From contig NZ_JABASU010000007.1 in NCBI RefSeq assembly GCF_016107555.1, forward strand, positions 1 through 64,000: a stretch of 64,000 bases of DNA, read 5' to 3'. Every line of letters begins with the position of its first letter. Position 1 is the stretch's first letter. The stretch comes from Psychrobacter celer. Its GTDB lineage: Bacteria > Pseudomonadota > Gammaproteobacteria > Pseudomonadales > Moraxellaceae. The notes beneath the pieces are model-generated. The model searched no databases and had not been told where the DNA came from. It saw only the letters and a list, made by a program, of their open reading frames with translations. Positions 55,862 to 64,000 of the stretch are shown here, one piece after another. Position numbers and translations under genes: made by a program.

Positions 55862-56094
55862 AATTTTTGAAAATGCTATATTGATTTTAGTGGCAATCTA
55901 TGTTGCTAAGAGGTTGCCGAGGCCGCCAATTTTGGCAAAGGGTGATGGCATAAGGGTTAGGGGCGAATAGCCTCGTGGATAATTTTTTTTGTAAAAATGT
56001 GGTAGACATTTACTTTTTATTGCCGCCCAAAAAATTGATCTATAGCCTTGTTTTGCAGCTGCACGATGCGGATGCAGATTGTACAGCAGACCAT

Positions 56095-56125
56095 AAAAAA
56101 TCGCCACTCATATGAGTGACGATTT
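56095..56125 (-). terminator. Terminator of the tenA-methyltransferase-DUF493 cluster
   Basis: Arms AAATCGCCACTCA (56098-56110) and TGAGTGACGATTT (56113-56125) pair at 12 of 13 positions. Read leftward, six T follow (56095-56100). It lies about 75 bases past the DUF493 stop and shields the nrdA promoter. Confidence 0.85.
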
Positions 56126-56199
56126 AGACGAAAAACGGACTGGTTTTTTTAAAAGTCCATCAGCTCGTCGGTTAGCAGCGCTTATCGTGACAAAAAGCC

Positions 56200-56577
56200 C
56201 TACAACACCATGCGGACAGTCTTGGCGCTATCAAGAGAAGCATACAGCGTGTTTACTTGCTCAGCTTCGGTCAGATACAGATTGACGCGTGCTGAGTGAA
56301 AGCGGCCTGTTTTTGAGGGTTTGACATCTATCGAGGCCAAATCAAAATCAGGGAACTGACTACCGAGGATAAGCTTGACTTCGTTAAGTAAGGTCTCATG
56401 CTCGCCTTCATGACCGATGATGCTCATCGGGTAGTTCATCGGAAAGTCCCACAGCTCTGGGTTTTGGATATCGGTTTTTTTGCCTTTTAGCACACCGTCA
56501 TTAGGGGTTAGGTTAGTGACATTGACCGCTCGGTGAGCAGTCGGGTTTTGGCCGTTATCTTTTGGGTCGTCACTCAT
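56200..56577 (-). CDS. DUF493 family protein (YbeD-like)
   Basis: A 125-residue protein whose second half is the DUF493 fold: LWDFPMNYPMSIIGHEGEH, then SKTGRFHSARVNLYLTEAEQVNTLYASLDS. E. coli YbeD (87 aa) has the fold alone, next to lipB; here there are 40 extra N-terminal polar residues and lipB is elsewhere. The fold resembles an ACT/ferredoxin-like regulatory domain, but no function is established. It is the last gene of the leftward cluster starting at tenA. Confidence 0.9.
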   Translation of the reverse strand: MSDDPKDNGQNPTAHRAVNVTNLTPNDGVLKGKKTDIQNPELWDFPMNYPMSIIGHEGEHETLLNEVKLILGSQFPDFDLASIDVKPSKTGRFHSARVNLYLTEAEQVNTLYASLDSAKTVRMVL

Positions 56578-56658
56578 AATCTTGCCTCGCTGTTATAAAA
56601 ATACATTGTTCTGTTTATGATGGCGCAGCTGGTATTATTCAAGTGTCTTTGGCCACAG

Positions 56659-57396
56659 CTACTTTTTATACCCACAAATAGCCACATAATCACCGCGATC
56701 ATACCCTTCGATGACCTCTTGCACTTGGTCATTGGCATACATAGGGTGGGTCAGTAGGGTCTGCGCGTATTGCAAGTCGGTAAAGCCATTGGCCTGCATC
56801 AGTTTGATTTTTTCATCAGTGGTGCGCCAATTGGCAGAGCGGACCAACTCGATAGGATAGGGGTTGGCAGGGGAGATGTGCGCGAGCAGGGGATGCGCCC
56901 AGCTATCTACCGCACTGGCCAGATTATAAAGACTGGCAAAGCCGCTTTCTTTTGGGACGTCAATGAGGATAAGTTTGCCGCCAGTCTTTAGCGCGTCAAA
57001 GGCTTTGTTGATACATAAGTCCAAGTCGCTGATATAGCTGACACTGCCGTTAAACATAATGATGTCAAATTTATTGGGCGCAATCTCACTGGTTTCGGCA
57101 GGGCTGATATCTACTAGCAAGCCGCGTTTTTCAGCGATTTTTGCCATATCTGTTGACGGCTCGATGCCGTGTTTGATGTGGATGTCATAATCCTTGGCCA
57201 GTAGCATCTCAAACAGACCACTACCGCAGCCGATAGACAGTATCTCACTGTCCTTATCCAAAAAGTGCGCCACTAGCTTTAGCTCGCTGGCCAGTAAGTT
57301 TTGGTTGTCCAAAAACCAGCTGTCGTATGCGCTGGCGTGCTCATCAAATGCTGCCATAAAATCTCTCCTTGAGGGTGGTTGTTGTTTTATCATCAA
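56659..57396 (-). CDS. SAM-dependent class I methyltransferase
   Basis: A 245-residue methyltransferase of unknown target. Motif I is ILSIGCGSGLFEMLLA (near residue 55), motif II FDIIMFNGSVSYI, and a later LILIDVPKESG. It is similar in order to small UbiE/Methyltransf_25-type proteins. Its place behind tenA and before DUF493 does not tell the substrate, although the three run in the same direction and may form one transcript. The start MMIKQQPPSRRDFMAAFDEHA has GAGAG just upstream on the minus strand. Confidence 0.85.
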   Translation of the reverse strand: MMIKQQPPSRRDFMAAFDEHASAYDSWFLDNQNLLASELKLVAHFLDKDSEILSIGCGSGLFEMLLAKDYDIHIKHGIEPSTDMAKIAEKRGLLVDISPAETSEIAPNKFDIIMFNGSVSYISDLDLCINKAFDALKTGGKLILIDVPKESGFASLYNLASAVDSWAHPLLAHISPANPYPIELVRSANWRTTDEKIKLMQANGFTDLQYAQTLLTHPMYANDQVQEVIEGYDRGDYVAICGYKK

Positions 57397-57483
57397 TTTT
57401 AAATAAAATGAATGTATAAGATACGATGCGAGTAGGACTATCGCTGATTTAAAGTCGGTGAATCATACTATAAAAAATACAGT

Positions 57484-58131
57484 CTAAGACAAGTCCAACG
57501 CCTGCTGCCAAAAGCTGACTTCCATCCGCGCGGCGGTGTCAAATAAGCGCTGGAACTTATCGGCCTGTGCTGTGCTGGCATCTGCCAATAGCAGGTCAAT
57601 CTGTGCTTCGTTTTGCGCGGTAATGGCCTGAAAGTCATCGCTAGAAAAGACATCAATCCAAGGCTGATAAGGGTTGCCGGCGATAAATCCAGCTTGTTTA
57701 ATGCGCTTGCCAATCTCTCCGTAACCCATCAGACAAGGCGCAATTGCGGCATACAGCGCCGCCAAAGAGCCTGACATGGCAGCGTCTAATATATAGCGGC
57801 TATAGGCGATGGTAACAGCAGATTCAGGCGCACCCTCGACCTCGTGCAAAGGGATATCCCAAAGACGGCAAAAGTCTAGATACATGCCGATCTCCATATC
57901 GAGCATGGCGTTTAGCCCTGCTTGACCGACGCGCATTTGTGCCAGTGTGTCGCTCTTATACACGCTCAGCGCCATCACGCGAGCATAGTGAATTAAGTAT
58001 AGGTAGTCTTGGACAAGGTAGTGGCGAAAGCTATCAGGGGCGAGGGTGCCGTCGGCCAATTGTTTGACAAAGTCATGCTGAATATAGTCATCCCACGTGG
58101 GGCAGCGGTGACGTAGTGTTTGGTAGTTCAT
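57484..58131 (-). CDS. tenA: Thiaminase II / aminopyrimidine aminohydrolase
   Basis: A 215-residue TenA protein, which salvages degraded thiamine by converting aminomethyl pyrimidine to HMP. The helical fold shows HDFVKQLADGTL-like opening, DSFRHYLVQDYLYLIHYARV (family core), the active-site Cys in IAPCLMGYGEIG (family form C-x-x-G-Y) and Glu residues in LDMEIGMY. A TPP riboswitch lies about 135 bases upstream, so thiamine pyrophosphate controls it. Confidence 0.94.
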   Translation of the reverse strand: MNYQTLRHRCPTWDDYIQHDFVKQLADGTLAPDSFRHYLVQDYLYLIHYARVMALSVYKSDTLAQMRVGQAGLNAMLDMEIGMYLDFCRLWDIPLHEVEGAPESAVTIAYSRYILDAAMSGSLAALYAAIAPCLMGYGEIGKRIKQAGFIAGNPYQPWIDVFSSDDFQAITAQNEAQIDLLLADASTAQADKFQRLFDTAARMEVSFWQQALDLS

Positions 58132-58202
58132 GGTTTTTACTTACCTTTATAAAATACCAGTAAGCAAAGCGTAGGGCGCATAGGTGAAAAGACATGACTC
58201 GT

Positions 58203-58231
58203 TTGCCAGTCTAAATAACATAGATTGGCAA
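58203..58231 (-). promoter_or_regulatory. Hairpin between TPP riboswitch and tenA
   Basis: Inverted repeat TTGCCAGTCTA (58203-58213) and TAGATTGGCAA (58221-58231), 10 of 11 matching, lies between the aptamer and the tenA start. It could be part of the expression platform. There is no T run behind it on the minus strand, so simple transcription termination is not supported. Confidence 0.4.
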
Positions 58232-58265
58232 GTTGTGGCGTCAATGTGACTTATATATCGGCACG

Positions 58266-58361
58266 CTTGTTTCCTACGTCAGTGCTAACTGCATCAGGTT
58301 CGCGGGTAACTCTCAGCCATGATTTTGATTGACGACAAAAAAATCAAAGCACCCCGACAAG
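58266..58361 (-). ncRNA. TPP riboswitch (THI element)
   Basis: Read on the minus strand, the aptamer shows CGGGGTGC at its 5' side, GGCTGAGA with ACCCG, then GAACCTGATGCAGTTAGCAC and GTAGGAAACAAG, the universally conserved thi-box blocks. P1 is formed by CTTGT and ACAAG at the two ends. It binds thiamine pyrophosphate and precedes tenA. Confidence 0.95.
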
Positions 58362-58473
58362 GTTTGTTTTTAAGGTTTATTTTTTAATAATAGCGATAAA
58401 ATAGCGTTTAAAGTAAATCCGCTCTATGATAGGCGAGAACAGCCACCATTAGCAAGTGATGCTCAAATAACCA

Positions 58474-58610
58474 TATAGTTAGCTGGATGTAAAACTGTTA
58501 TAGATTTAAACGCGCTACTGGTATAAATTTTACTTGCGTGCTGCGTTCCCAGAGGCTGCGCAAAATTCATCCCAGTAGCGCTATGACATTTTAGAGTGTA
58601 TCGACTATAT
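58474..58610. repeat. 137-bp imperfect palindromic repeat, full copy
   Basis: Nearly identical to 32684-32821 (two substitutions, one indel). Flanks are TA on both sides, as expected if the element sits in a TA target. It lies beside the 3' end of a pseudogene fragment. Confidence 0.85.
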
Positions 58611-58635
58611 ATAAAAGTGACCTAGATTTAAAAAT

Positions 58636-58800
58636 CTATTTTTTTGTCAGCTGTTTAATAGTAGTGTGATAAAGCATGAGCATGGCTTTAAAACGCCGCT
58701 CATACAGTCCTTCTGCATACAGCAGCTCCACACTTAAGCTGTCGATCACGCCCAGATATGCATCAGTATACAGCGCTAGCTGTGCTAGGTGGTTATACGC
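58636..58800 (-). pseudogene. C-terminal remnant of an outer-membrane efflux (TolC/NodT-like) protein
   Basis: A leftward frame of 54 codons ending in TAG at 58636-58638, with a stop (TGA) directly before the first codon of the fragment. The translation contains AYLGVIDSLSVELLYAEGLYER and ends MLMLYHTTIKQLTKK. The pattern Y-L-x-V-x-D-S, then L-L-Y-A-E, then L-x-L-Y matches the last helical hairpin of TolC/OprM-type efflux channels (Y-L-x-V-L-D-A-q-x-x-L-x-x-A-E). The rest of the gene is missing. The identification is by pattern only. Confidence 0.45.
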
Positions 58801-58975
58801 TCAATAATACATAAAGGCAATGATTTTTTGAATGAAATGCTTTTGAGAGGATAGATGATGAGGTACAAAGACGGTTTATTGATTAATCAATGAAAGCTGT
58901 ATGGTATCTATCAATAAGTAGACATAATGAATAAGCGGCCTCGACACATAGACCGACACAATGAGTAGACACAAA

Positions 58976-59000
58976 AAAAGCTGAGATATACTCAGCTTTT
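58976..59000. terminator. Terminator of rpoD
   Basis: Arms AAAAGCTGAG (58976-58985) and CTCAGCTTTT (58991-59000) form a perfect hairpin with A and T runs on both sides. It is 70 bases past the rpoD stop on the minus strand. Confidence 0.88.
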
Positions 59001-59070
59001 TCATGTTAGCAAAATTATTATTAGCAAATACTTGAGACCTATTATCTAGACTCCGTATATCCCTGATAAC

Positions 59071-61023
59071 TTAGTCGTTCTCTAAAAAAGAGCGTAGATG
59101 CTCAGAGCGCGAAGGGTGGCGCAGTTTACGCAGAGCTTTTGCTTCGATCTGACGGATACGCTCACGGGTGACATCGAACTGCTTGCCGACTTCCTCTAGT
59201 GTATGATCGGTTGGCATATCGATACCAAAGCGCATTTTTAACACGCGCGCTTCACGTTCGGTGAGATTGCCCAATACATCACGTGTCGCTTCTTGTAGGC
59301 CAGCTGCTGTGGCATCGTCAACAGGGCTTGAGATGGTACCATCTTCGATAAAGTCACCTAGGTGTGAGTCTTCGTCATCACCGATAGGCGTCTCCATCGA
59401 GATCGGTTCTTTGGCAATTTTGAGCACTTTACGGACTTTGACTTCGTCCATCTCTAAGCGTTCGCCTAGCTCCTCAGGCGTCGGCTCGCGTCCCATCTCC
59501 TGTAGCAGCTGACGTGAGACACGGTTTATCTTGTTGATGGTCTCAATCATGTGCACAGGGATACGGATGGTGCGCGCTTGGTCAGCGATAGAGCGGGTAA
59601 TCGCCTGACGAATCCACCATGTCGCATAGGTCGAAAACTTATAACCGCGGCGATATTCAAACTTATCGACCGCCTTCATCAGACCGATGTTACCTTCTTG
59701 GATGAGATCCAAGAACTGTAGACCACGGTTGGTGTATTTTTTGGCGATAGAGATGACCAGACGTAGGTTGGCCTCGACCATTTCTTTTTTGGCGCGGCGC
59801 GCTTTTGCTTCACCGACGGCCATACGGCGGGCGACGTCTTTCATATCGTGGATTTTCATGTCGAGCTGCTGCTCGTAGTCACGAATGCGGCGCTGCAATA
59901 AAATCACATCGTCGGCGACTTTTTCTAGGGTGCCGGCAAATGCAGGCTTACCTTTGATACGCTCAATGAGCCAATCGACGTTGGTTTCGTTGCTAGGAAA
60001 GGTCTTACGGAACTCGTCACGCGGCATACGACCACGGCGAATCACCAAACGCATGATTTGACGCTCTTGCTTACGCACATCGTCATAGACATCGTGCATG
60101 ATGGCCATGACTTGATCTGATAGGCGGTTATTGAGCTTGAGCATCATAAAACGCTCTGCCAATAGCGCATAGGCAGCATCTGCTTCGACACTACCACGGC
60201 CATAATCAAGCAAGGCTTGTTTGGCTTTGTTAAATAAGTGCTCGATCTCTTCTAGGCGCAGACGGACTTCTTCTGGATCAAGGCCGCTGGTTTCTTCTTC
60301 CGCTTCCTCTTCCACGTCGTCTTCGTCTTCGTCGTCCTCATCGTCAAGCGCGGCTGCCTTGGCATTGACCTTGGCTTTGATAACGGGTGGATTTTCTTTT
60401 TCTTCTTTGATGCGCTCACGCTCTTCTTTTGCCGCGTCTTTGGCTTCTTGAGCGGTAATTTTGTCTTCTTCAGTTTCAGGATCTAAGAAACCTGTGATGA
60501 CATCGGACAGTTTCTTTTCACCATCTTGTACTTTTTGATACTCGTCAAGGACGAACTGCACCGTACCTGGCCAGTAAGCCATGGCATGCTGCACGTCGCG
60601 GATACCTTCTTCAATACGCTTGGCGATGGCAATCTCGCCTTCGCGGGTCAACAAATCGACCGTGCCCATCTCGCGCATATACATACGCACAGGGTCAGTG
60701 GTGCGACCAGGCTCAGTCTCAACAGAGGCGAGTACAGCCGCTGCTTCGTCTGCTGCCATGTCATCATCACTTGAGTCATCGTTCATCAAGATGTCATCGG
60801 CATCAGGCGCAGATTCGAAGATTTTGATACCAACGTCGGTTAGCATCTGCACAATATCTTCGATCTGATCGCTTTCGGTAATAGAGTCTGGCAGTTGGTC
60901 ATTCACCTCAGCATAGGTTAGATACCCCTGCTCTTTACCCATTTGGATTAAGGTGGCCAGTTGAGATGTGGACTGAGAAACTGACTTATCTTTCATAAAT
61001 ACTCGCTTACTTGCATCGGACAT
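59071..61023 (-). CDS. rpoD: RNA polymerase sigma factor RpoD (sigma-70)
   Basis: The primary sigma factor. The 650-residue protein carries region 1.1 at the N-terminus, region 1.2 ([21 protein letters not shown]), an acidic non-conserved insert (about residues 220-250, runs of D and E), region 2 with [20 protein letters not shown], region 3, and region 4 with [32 protein letters not shown] for -35 recognition. E. coli RpoD has 613 residues; the acidic insert accounts for part of the difference. It follows dnaG in the same direction after a 617-base gap. Confidence 0.98.
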   Translation of the reverse strand: MSDASKRVFMKDKSVSQSTSQLATLIQMGKEQGYLTYAEVNDQLPDSITESDQIEDIVQMLTDVGIKIFESAPDADDILMNDDSSDDDMAADEAAAVLASVETEPGRTTDPVRMYMREMGTVDLLTREGEIAIAKRIEEGIRDVQHAMAYWPGTVQFVLDEYQKVQDGEKKLSDVITGFLDPETEEDKITAQEAKDAAKEERERIKEEKENPPVIKAKVNAKAAALDDEDDEDEDDVEEEAEEETSGLDPEEVRLRLEEIEHLFNKAKQALLDYGRGSVEADAAYALLAERFMMLKLNNRLSDQVMAIMHDVYDDVRKQERQIMRLVIRRGRMPRDEFRKTFPSNETNVDWLIERIKGKPAFAGTLEKVADDVILLQRRIRDYEQQLDMKIHDMKDVARRMAVGEAKARRAKKEMVEANLRLVISIAKKYTNRGLQFLDLIQEGNIGLMKAVDKFEYRRGYKFSTYATWWIRQAITRSIADQARTIRIPVHMIETINKINRVSRQLLQEMGREPTPEELGERLEMDEVKVRKVLKIAKEPISMETPIGDDEDSHLGDFIEDGTISSPVDDATAAGLQEATRDVLGNLTEREARVLKMRFGIDMPTDHTLEEVGKQFDVTRERIRQIEAKALRKLRHPSRSEHLRSFLEND

Positions 61024-61220
61024 TTTTATATTGTGACTCGCTATCGCTCTTGGGGTGCGTTGATCTTATCAATCGATTGATCAAAATATGGCGTAGAGGT
61101 TGTCAATAATATCAAAAATGAGTGGATATGAATAAAGGCTCAAAACACTACAATAATTTTGCTAAAAACAGCTAAAAACTTAAAAAACATCAAGTACTAA
61201 AACAAGACGCAATATCGGTA

Positions 61221-61286
61221 TTAGGACATACCCTCAATTCAGTCGATAGTCACACAAATGGGCTAAAAAATGAGGACGCGCCCTAA
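61221..61286. repeat. Short palindromic copy of the dispersed repeat
   Basis: Sixty-six bases with imperfect inverted ends TTAGGACATACCCTCA and TGAGGACGCGCCCTAA (11 of 16 matching, all mismatches transitions), and the internal CGATAG and AAATGGGCTAAAAAATG blocks shared with 16331-16390 and 8925-9133. It lies in the dnaG-rpoD gap. The rest of 61024-61640 is AT-rich with no gene. Confidence 0.6.
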
Positions 61287-61640
61287 AATCTATCTAAAGA
61301 CATCTGCCAATCAGCAGAGAGTAAACAAGGCTGTCAATACGCAGCGCCACAGTTTACCACAGACCGCAGTCATCAAGCACGAGGTAGTGATAGTGACCAA
61401 CGGTTTTTTACTGATTATTTGCGGTCTTTTTATTTAGCCGCTCATCAAGTCGTGCGCAGGCTATTTGGCATAATCACTAGTAGTGGGGGCGGCGGCCATA
61501 CTTTTAAAGGGGATGTGCTTTTTTAATAAAAACCAGCGGTTTTTAGCAGGTCTAATTATTATTTTAAAAAGGCATTTTTAAAGGCATTATTTTTAAAAAT
61601 AACATTTTCAAAACTGTCATCCCCCATACATCAATCGACC

Positions 61641-63788
61641 CTAGACCGTGGTCATCTGTGCTGACTGCTCTGCTTGCTGCGCGCGTAGCCAGTCATTTAG
61701 CAGTTGGGTCTGCTTACGGACAATCGCCAGCTTGATATGGTCAGGGTTTTTTATCAAATCTTGTATTTTTTTCTTCATGCTGCGCTCAAGTAGCTGGCTG
61801 ACCAGCTCTTCAATGAGACCATCGAGGCTTAAGATATTGCGCGCTGTCAAGGCGCGATAAAAACCACTCCAGCTACGGCTTAGGTTTTCTTGCGTGCTGG
61901 GCTGGAGATTTGACATGACAAAATGAGCAGCCGCGTTTACATCTGCAGGCAAGTACTTTAAGCAGCGCGTGATGGTACTGACGATATCCAGCAATTCGTT
62001 ATCTTGCAAGTCTTGCCACGCCAAAGGCCGCAAGGTATCGGCTGAGGTTTTTTGTCTGATATGGGCAGGTAGCTGCAAATCATGAATACCTGCCTGCCGC
62101 CAAATCGACTCTATTGGGTCATCGAGCAACGCCCGCGGCTGAAACAAAAAACACAGCTGCAACTGCTGGCTGATGGTCATCTCACCATCAAAATCTAGCA
62201 GCGCATCTTTGGCGTCTTTGTTTTGGTTGCGTCTGCCGCCAAGCTTTTGGTAAATATCGTTGTTTAGCAAGTAACGAAAGCTACTGCCTTTGGGCAGTGC
62301 CGCGGTCAATGAGCGCACTTGCGACATCAGCTTGGCTTTGCCTTCTGCCAAGGATAAATCGTGGCGCTCACTGAGATAGGCAAAAATATACTGCGACAAT
62401 GGCATGGCGTTTACGATTTGCTCGCGCATGGCATCGCTACCCTGAGCCTTGATAAAGGTATCAGGATCATGGCCATTGGGCAGGGTCAAAAAGCGCAGCT
62501 CTTTGTCGTCACTGAGTACCGGCAGTGCCACCTCAAGGGTGCGCCAAGCCGCTTTTTGTCCTGCGCTATCGCCATCGAAGCTCAGGGTGAGGGTCGGGTT
62601 GAGCGTTAGTAATCGCGATATCTGGCTTTCATTAATGGCGGTGCCCATGGACGCCACCGCGCCATAGATGCCAACTTGGTAGAGAGCTATGACATCCATA
62701 TAGCCTTCGACCACCAGCCAGCTGTCGGCGCGCTGCTGGCGAGATTCATAGTAACCATACAGCACATGCTGCTTATGGAATACAGGCGAGTCTGAGGAGT
62801 TGATGTATTTGGGTTTTACCTCGTCATCGAGCGCTCGACCGCCAAAGCCGATGGTGCGCCCTTGGTTGTCTCGAATTGGAAAAATCACCCGATCACGTAG
62901 TAAGTCGTAGTCGCGGCCAGACTCAGATTGCCGCACCAGTCCTAGGGCTTTTAGGCCTTCGATATCCTGCGGAAACTGATGCTCAAGGTGCTGCCAGCCA
63001 AAGGGCGCGTAGCCAAGACCAAAGGTCTCAAATGTATCCTCTGTGATACCGCGTGACAAAAAATAGTGCTTGGCATGCGGATGCGTGGTCAGATTGTGCT
63101 GATAAAACTGCTGGATTTGTTCGAGCAGATCGTACAAGTTACCTTCTTGATCAAGCGCCCCGTCATTGATACTGTTGACACTATCAAAACCCATACCACT
63201 ATCTGAGTCGCTTAGCCAAGCGGGCGGGTAGCTGGCGTCGTTTGGGTAGTCTGAGCCATAGTCCTCTGCTGCATAAGGGGCCAAGTCATAGGCGGCTAAG
63301 GGTGGGTAATCGTCATAGCCATGGCTATCGTGGGCCGGCTGTTCGGCATAGTGGGTAGGATTTGTTTGCTCTTGATTATCAAAAGACCTATGTGGTGATG
63401 AGGGACTATCAGCTTGTGACTTGCTAATTGGCCGCGCCGCTGATTTAGTAGTAGGCGGCTGCTTGGTGCGCTGATAGCTCACATTTCGCTGTTCTTCTTG
63501 CGGGACTTCAATGCCCGTTTGTTTGGATAGCTCATTGACCGCTTCAATAAAGGTAAGGCTTTCATAATCACGCAAAAAACTGATGGCATTGCCGCCGACA
63601 CCACAGCCAAAGCAGTGATAAATGTTTTTTTGTGGATTGACATAAAACGACGGCGATTTTTCGCCATGAAAGGGGCAGCAGCCTTTATACTCATTACCTG
63701 CACGTTTGAGCGTGGTATGACGACCAATGATACTGATCAAGTCAGCTTGGCTGTTTAGTTGCTCAAGGATATGGTTAGGGATGCTCAT
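61641..63788 (-). CDS. dnaG: DNA primase
   Basis: Makes RNA primers at replication forks. The CHC2 zinc domain is at residues 35-65 (CCPFHGEKSPSF, then HCFGCGVGG). After it comes an insert of about 110 residues rich in P, Q, D, Y and S (residues about 104-210), which is absent in E. coli DnaG (581 aa). The polymerase core starts near residue 215 and includes FGGRALDDEVKPKYINSSDS. Toprim motifs are WLVVEGYMDVIALY and LSFDGDSAGQKAAW. The C-terminal helicase-binding domain is present. Length is 715. Confidence 0.96.
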   Translation of the reverse strand: MSIPNHILEQLNSQADLISIIGRHTTLKRAGNEYKGCCPFHGEKSPSFYVNPQKNIYHCFGCGVGGNAISFLRDYESLTFIEAVNELSKQTGIEVPQEEQRNVSYQRTKQPPTTKSAARPISKSQADSPSSPHRSFDNQEQTNPTHYAEQPAHDSHGYDDYPPLAAYDLAPYAAEDYGSDYPNDASYPPAWLSDSDSGMGFDSVNSINDGALDQEGNLYDLLEQIQQFYQHNLTTHPHAKHYFLSRGITEDTFETFGLGYAPFGWQHLEHQFPQDIEGLKALGLVRQSESGRDYDLLRDRVIFPIRDNQGRTIGFGGRALDDEVKPKYINSSDSPVFHKQHVLYGYYESRQQRADSWLVVEGYMDVIALYQVGIYGAVASMGTAINESQISRLLTLNPTLTLSFDGDSAGQKAAWRTLEVALPVLSDDKELRFLTLPNGHDPDTFIKAQGSDAMREQIVNAMPLSQYIFAYLSERHDLSLAEGKAKLMSQVRSLTAALPKGSSFRYLLNNDIYQKLGGRRNQNKDAKDALLDFDGEMTISQQLQLCFLFQPRALLDDPIESIWRQAGIHDLQLPAHIRQKTSADTLRPLAWQDLQDNELLDIVSTITRCLKYLPADVNAAAHFVMSNLQPSTQENLSRSWSGFYRALTARNILSLDGLIEELVSQLLERSMKKKIQDLIKNPDHIKLAIVRKQTQLLNDWLRAQQAEQSAQMTTV

Positions 63789-63886
63789 ACAAAAAACAGT
63801 TTACCATAGGTCAGTGGTTTTGATGGATATATGTGTCTATATGCGTTTATGCGCGTCTGGCTATCATACAAAAACAGAAAAATAAG

Positions 63887-63912
63887 GCCAACAATGTGTT
63901 GACCTTATTTTA
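63887..63912 (-). terminator. Terminator of the gene that enters from the right end
   Basis: Arms AAATAAGGCCAACA and TGTTGACCTTATTT around ATG pair at 13 of 14 positions, with A and T runs outside (63881-63912). It follows the stop codon at 63944-63946 read leftward. Confidence 0.82.
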
Positions 63913-63943
63913 TGATGTCAGAAACTGTGGGCTAAAAAACCGC

Positions 63944-64000
63944 CTATTCTACGGGTGTCGTGCGGCGTACCGGATTGGTGTTTTGCGGATCGACGTTTGC
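63944..64000 (-). CDS. 3' end of a gene cut by the window edge
   Basis: Eighteen codons and a TAG stop are visible at the right edge on the minus strand; the protein ends NPVRRTTPVE. It has no recognisable family. The terminator-like hairpin just downstream supports it being a real gene end. It lies upstream of dnaG in the same direction. Confidence 0.55.
   Translation of the reverse strand, partial: ANVDPQNTNPVRRTTPVE

Noticed and set aside
55898..56107. A 69-codon leftward frame upstream of nrdA
   Set aside because: Its start lies inside the terminator hairpin at 56095-56125, it has no ribosome-binding site, and the translation shows no recognisable domain.
60221..60451. Antisense frame with a long Ser run in rpoD
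   Set aside because: The Ser run is the reverse complement of the acidic Asp/Glu run of sigma-70, not a separate gene.
1..64000. tRNA or rRNA genes
   Set aside because: I looked through the larger intergenic gaps and saw no cloverleaf-like T-arm (GTTCRA) with matching acceptor stems, and no rRNA signatures.

Overview
The window looks like chromosomal DNA of a gammaproteobacterium of the Moraxellaceae, most likely Psychrobacter. This is an inference from protein character and gene neighbourhoods: a periplasmic thioredoxin-MsrA-MsrB fusion, a ProX-ProW fusion beside a BCCT osmolyte carrier, gspLM away from other secretion genes, and dnaG next to rpoD. No rRNA, tRNA, CRISPR array, complete insertion sequence or prophage was seen. 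Most of the window is ordinary core genome with short intergenic regions.

Layout. 0-8.9 kb: a hypothetical protein, a HIT hydrolase, a BCCT transporter, dusB, an SDR, a lipoprotein, a small membrane protein, ppa and lipB. 8.9-17.8 kb: a 209-bp palindromic MITE-like repeat, an aldehyde dehydrogenase, a two-gene glycine betaine-type ABC importer, a periplasmic methionine sulfoxide reductase fusion and pncB. 17.8-31.4 kb: xseAB, a lipoprotein, an alpha/beta hydrolase, zapE, a nitroreductase, gpsA, sixA, gspLM, pyrD, cvpA and purF. 31.4-40.2 kb: azlCD, a MATE transporter, the secF-secD-yajC translocase cluster and a CBS-domain membrane protein. 40.2-49.4 kb: a transposase-less IS200/IS605-type element with an omega-RNA-like right end, a secreted protein, two convergent lytic transglycosylases (MltD-like with seven LysM repeats; MltF-like), a NIF3 protein and a DegS/AlgW-like protease. 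49.4-55.9 kb: a class Ia ribonucleotide reductase locus (nrdA, nrdB, yfaE-like ferredoxin) interrupted by accessory genes: an AT-rich membrane protein of unknown function, a Phd/RelE toxin-antitoxin pair and an antitoxin-like ORF. 56-64 kb: a TPP-riboswitch-led tenA-methyltransferase-DUF493 cluster, an outer-membrane-efflux gene remnant, rpoD, dnaG and the 3' end of another gene.

How the genes work together. Osmoprotection is represented twice (BCCT and ABC importer). Envelope maintenance is represented by sec, two transglycosylases, the DegS-like protease and periplasmic Msr. Nucleotide supply is represented by purF, pyrD and nrdAB, with a pair of NrdR-box-like sites upstream of nrdA.

The most interesting unexplained pieces are the IS605-type remnant that keeps an omega-RNA-like scaffold without tnpA or tnpB (about 40.27-40.60 kb), the accessory insertion inside the nrd locus (51.0-53.4 kb) whose two antitoxin-like proteins end in the same motif, and two families of palindromic intergenic repeats, one copy of which supplies the stop codon of the MATE gene.
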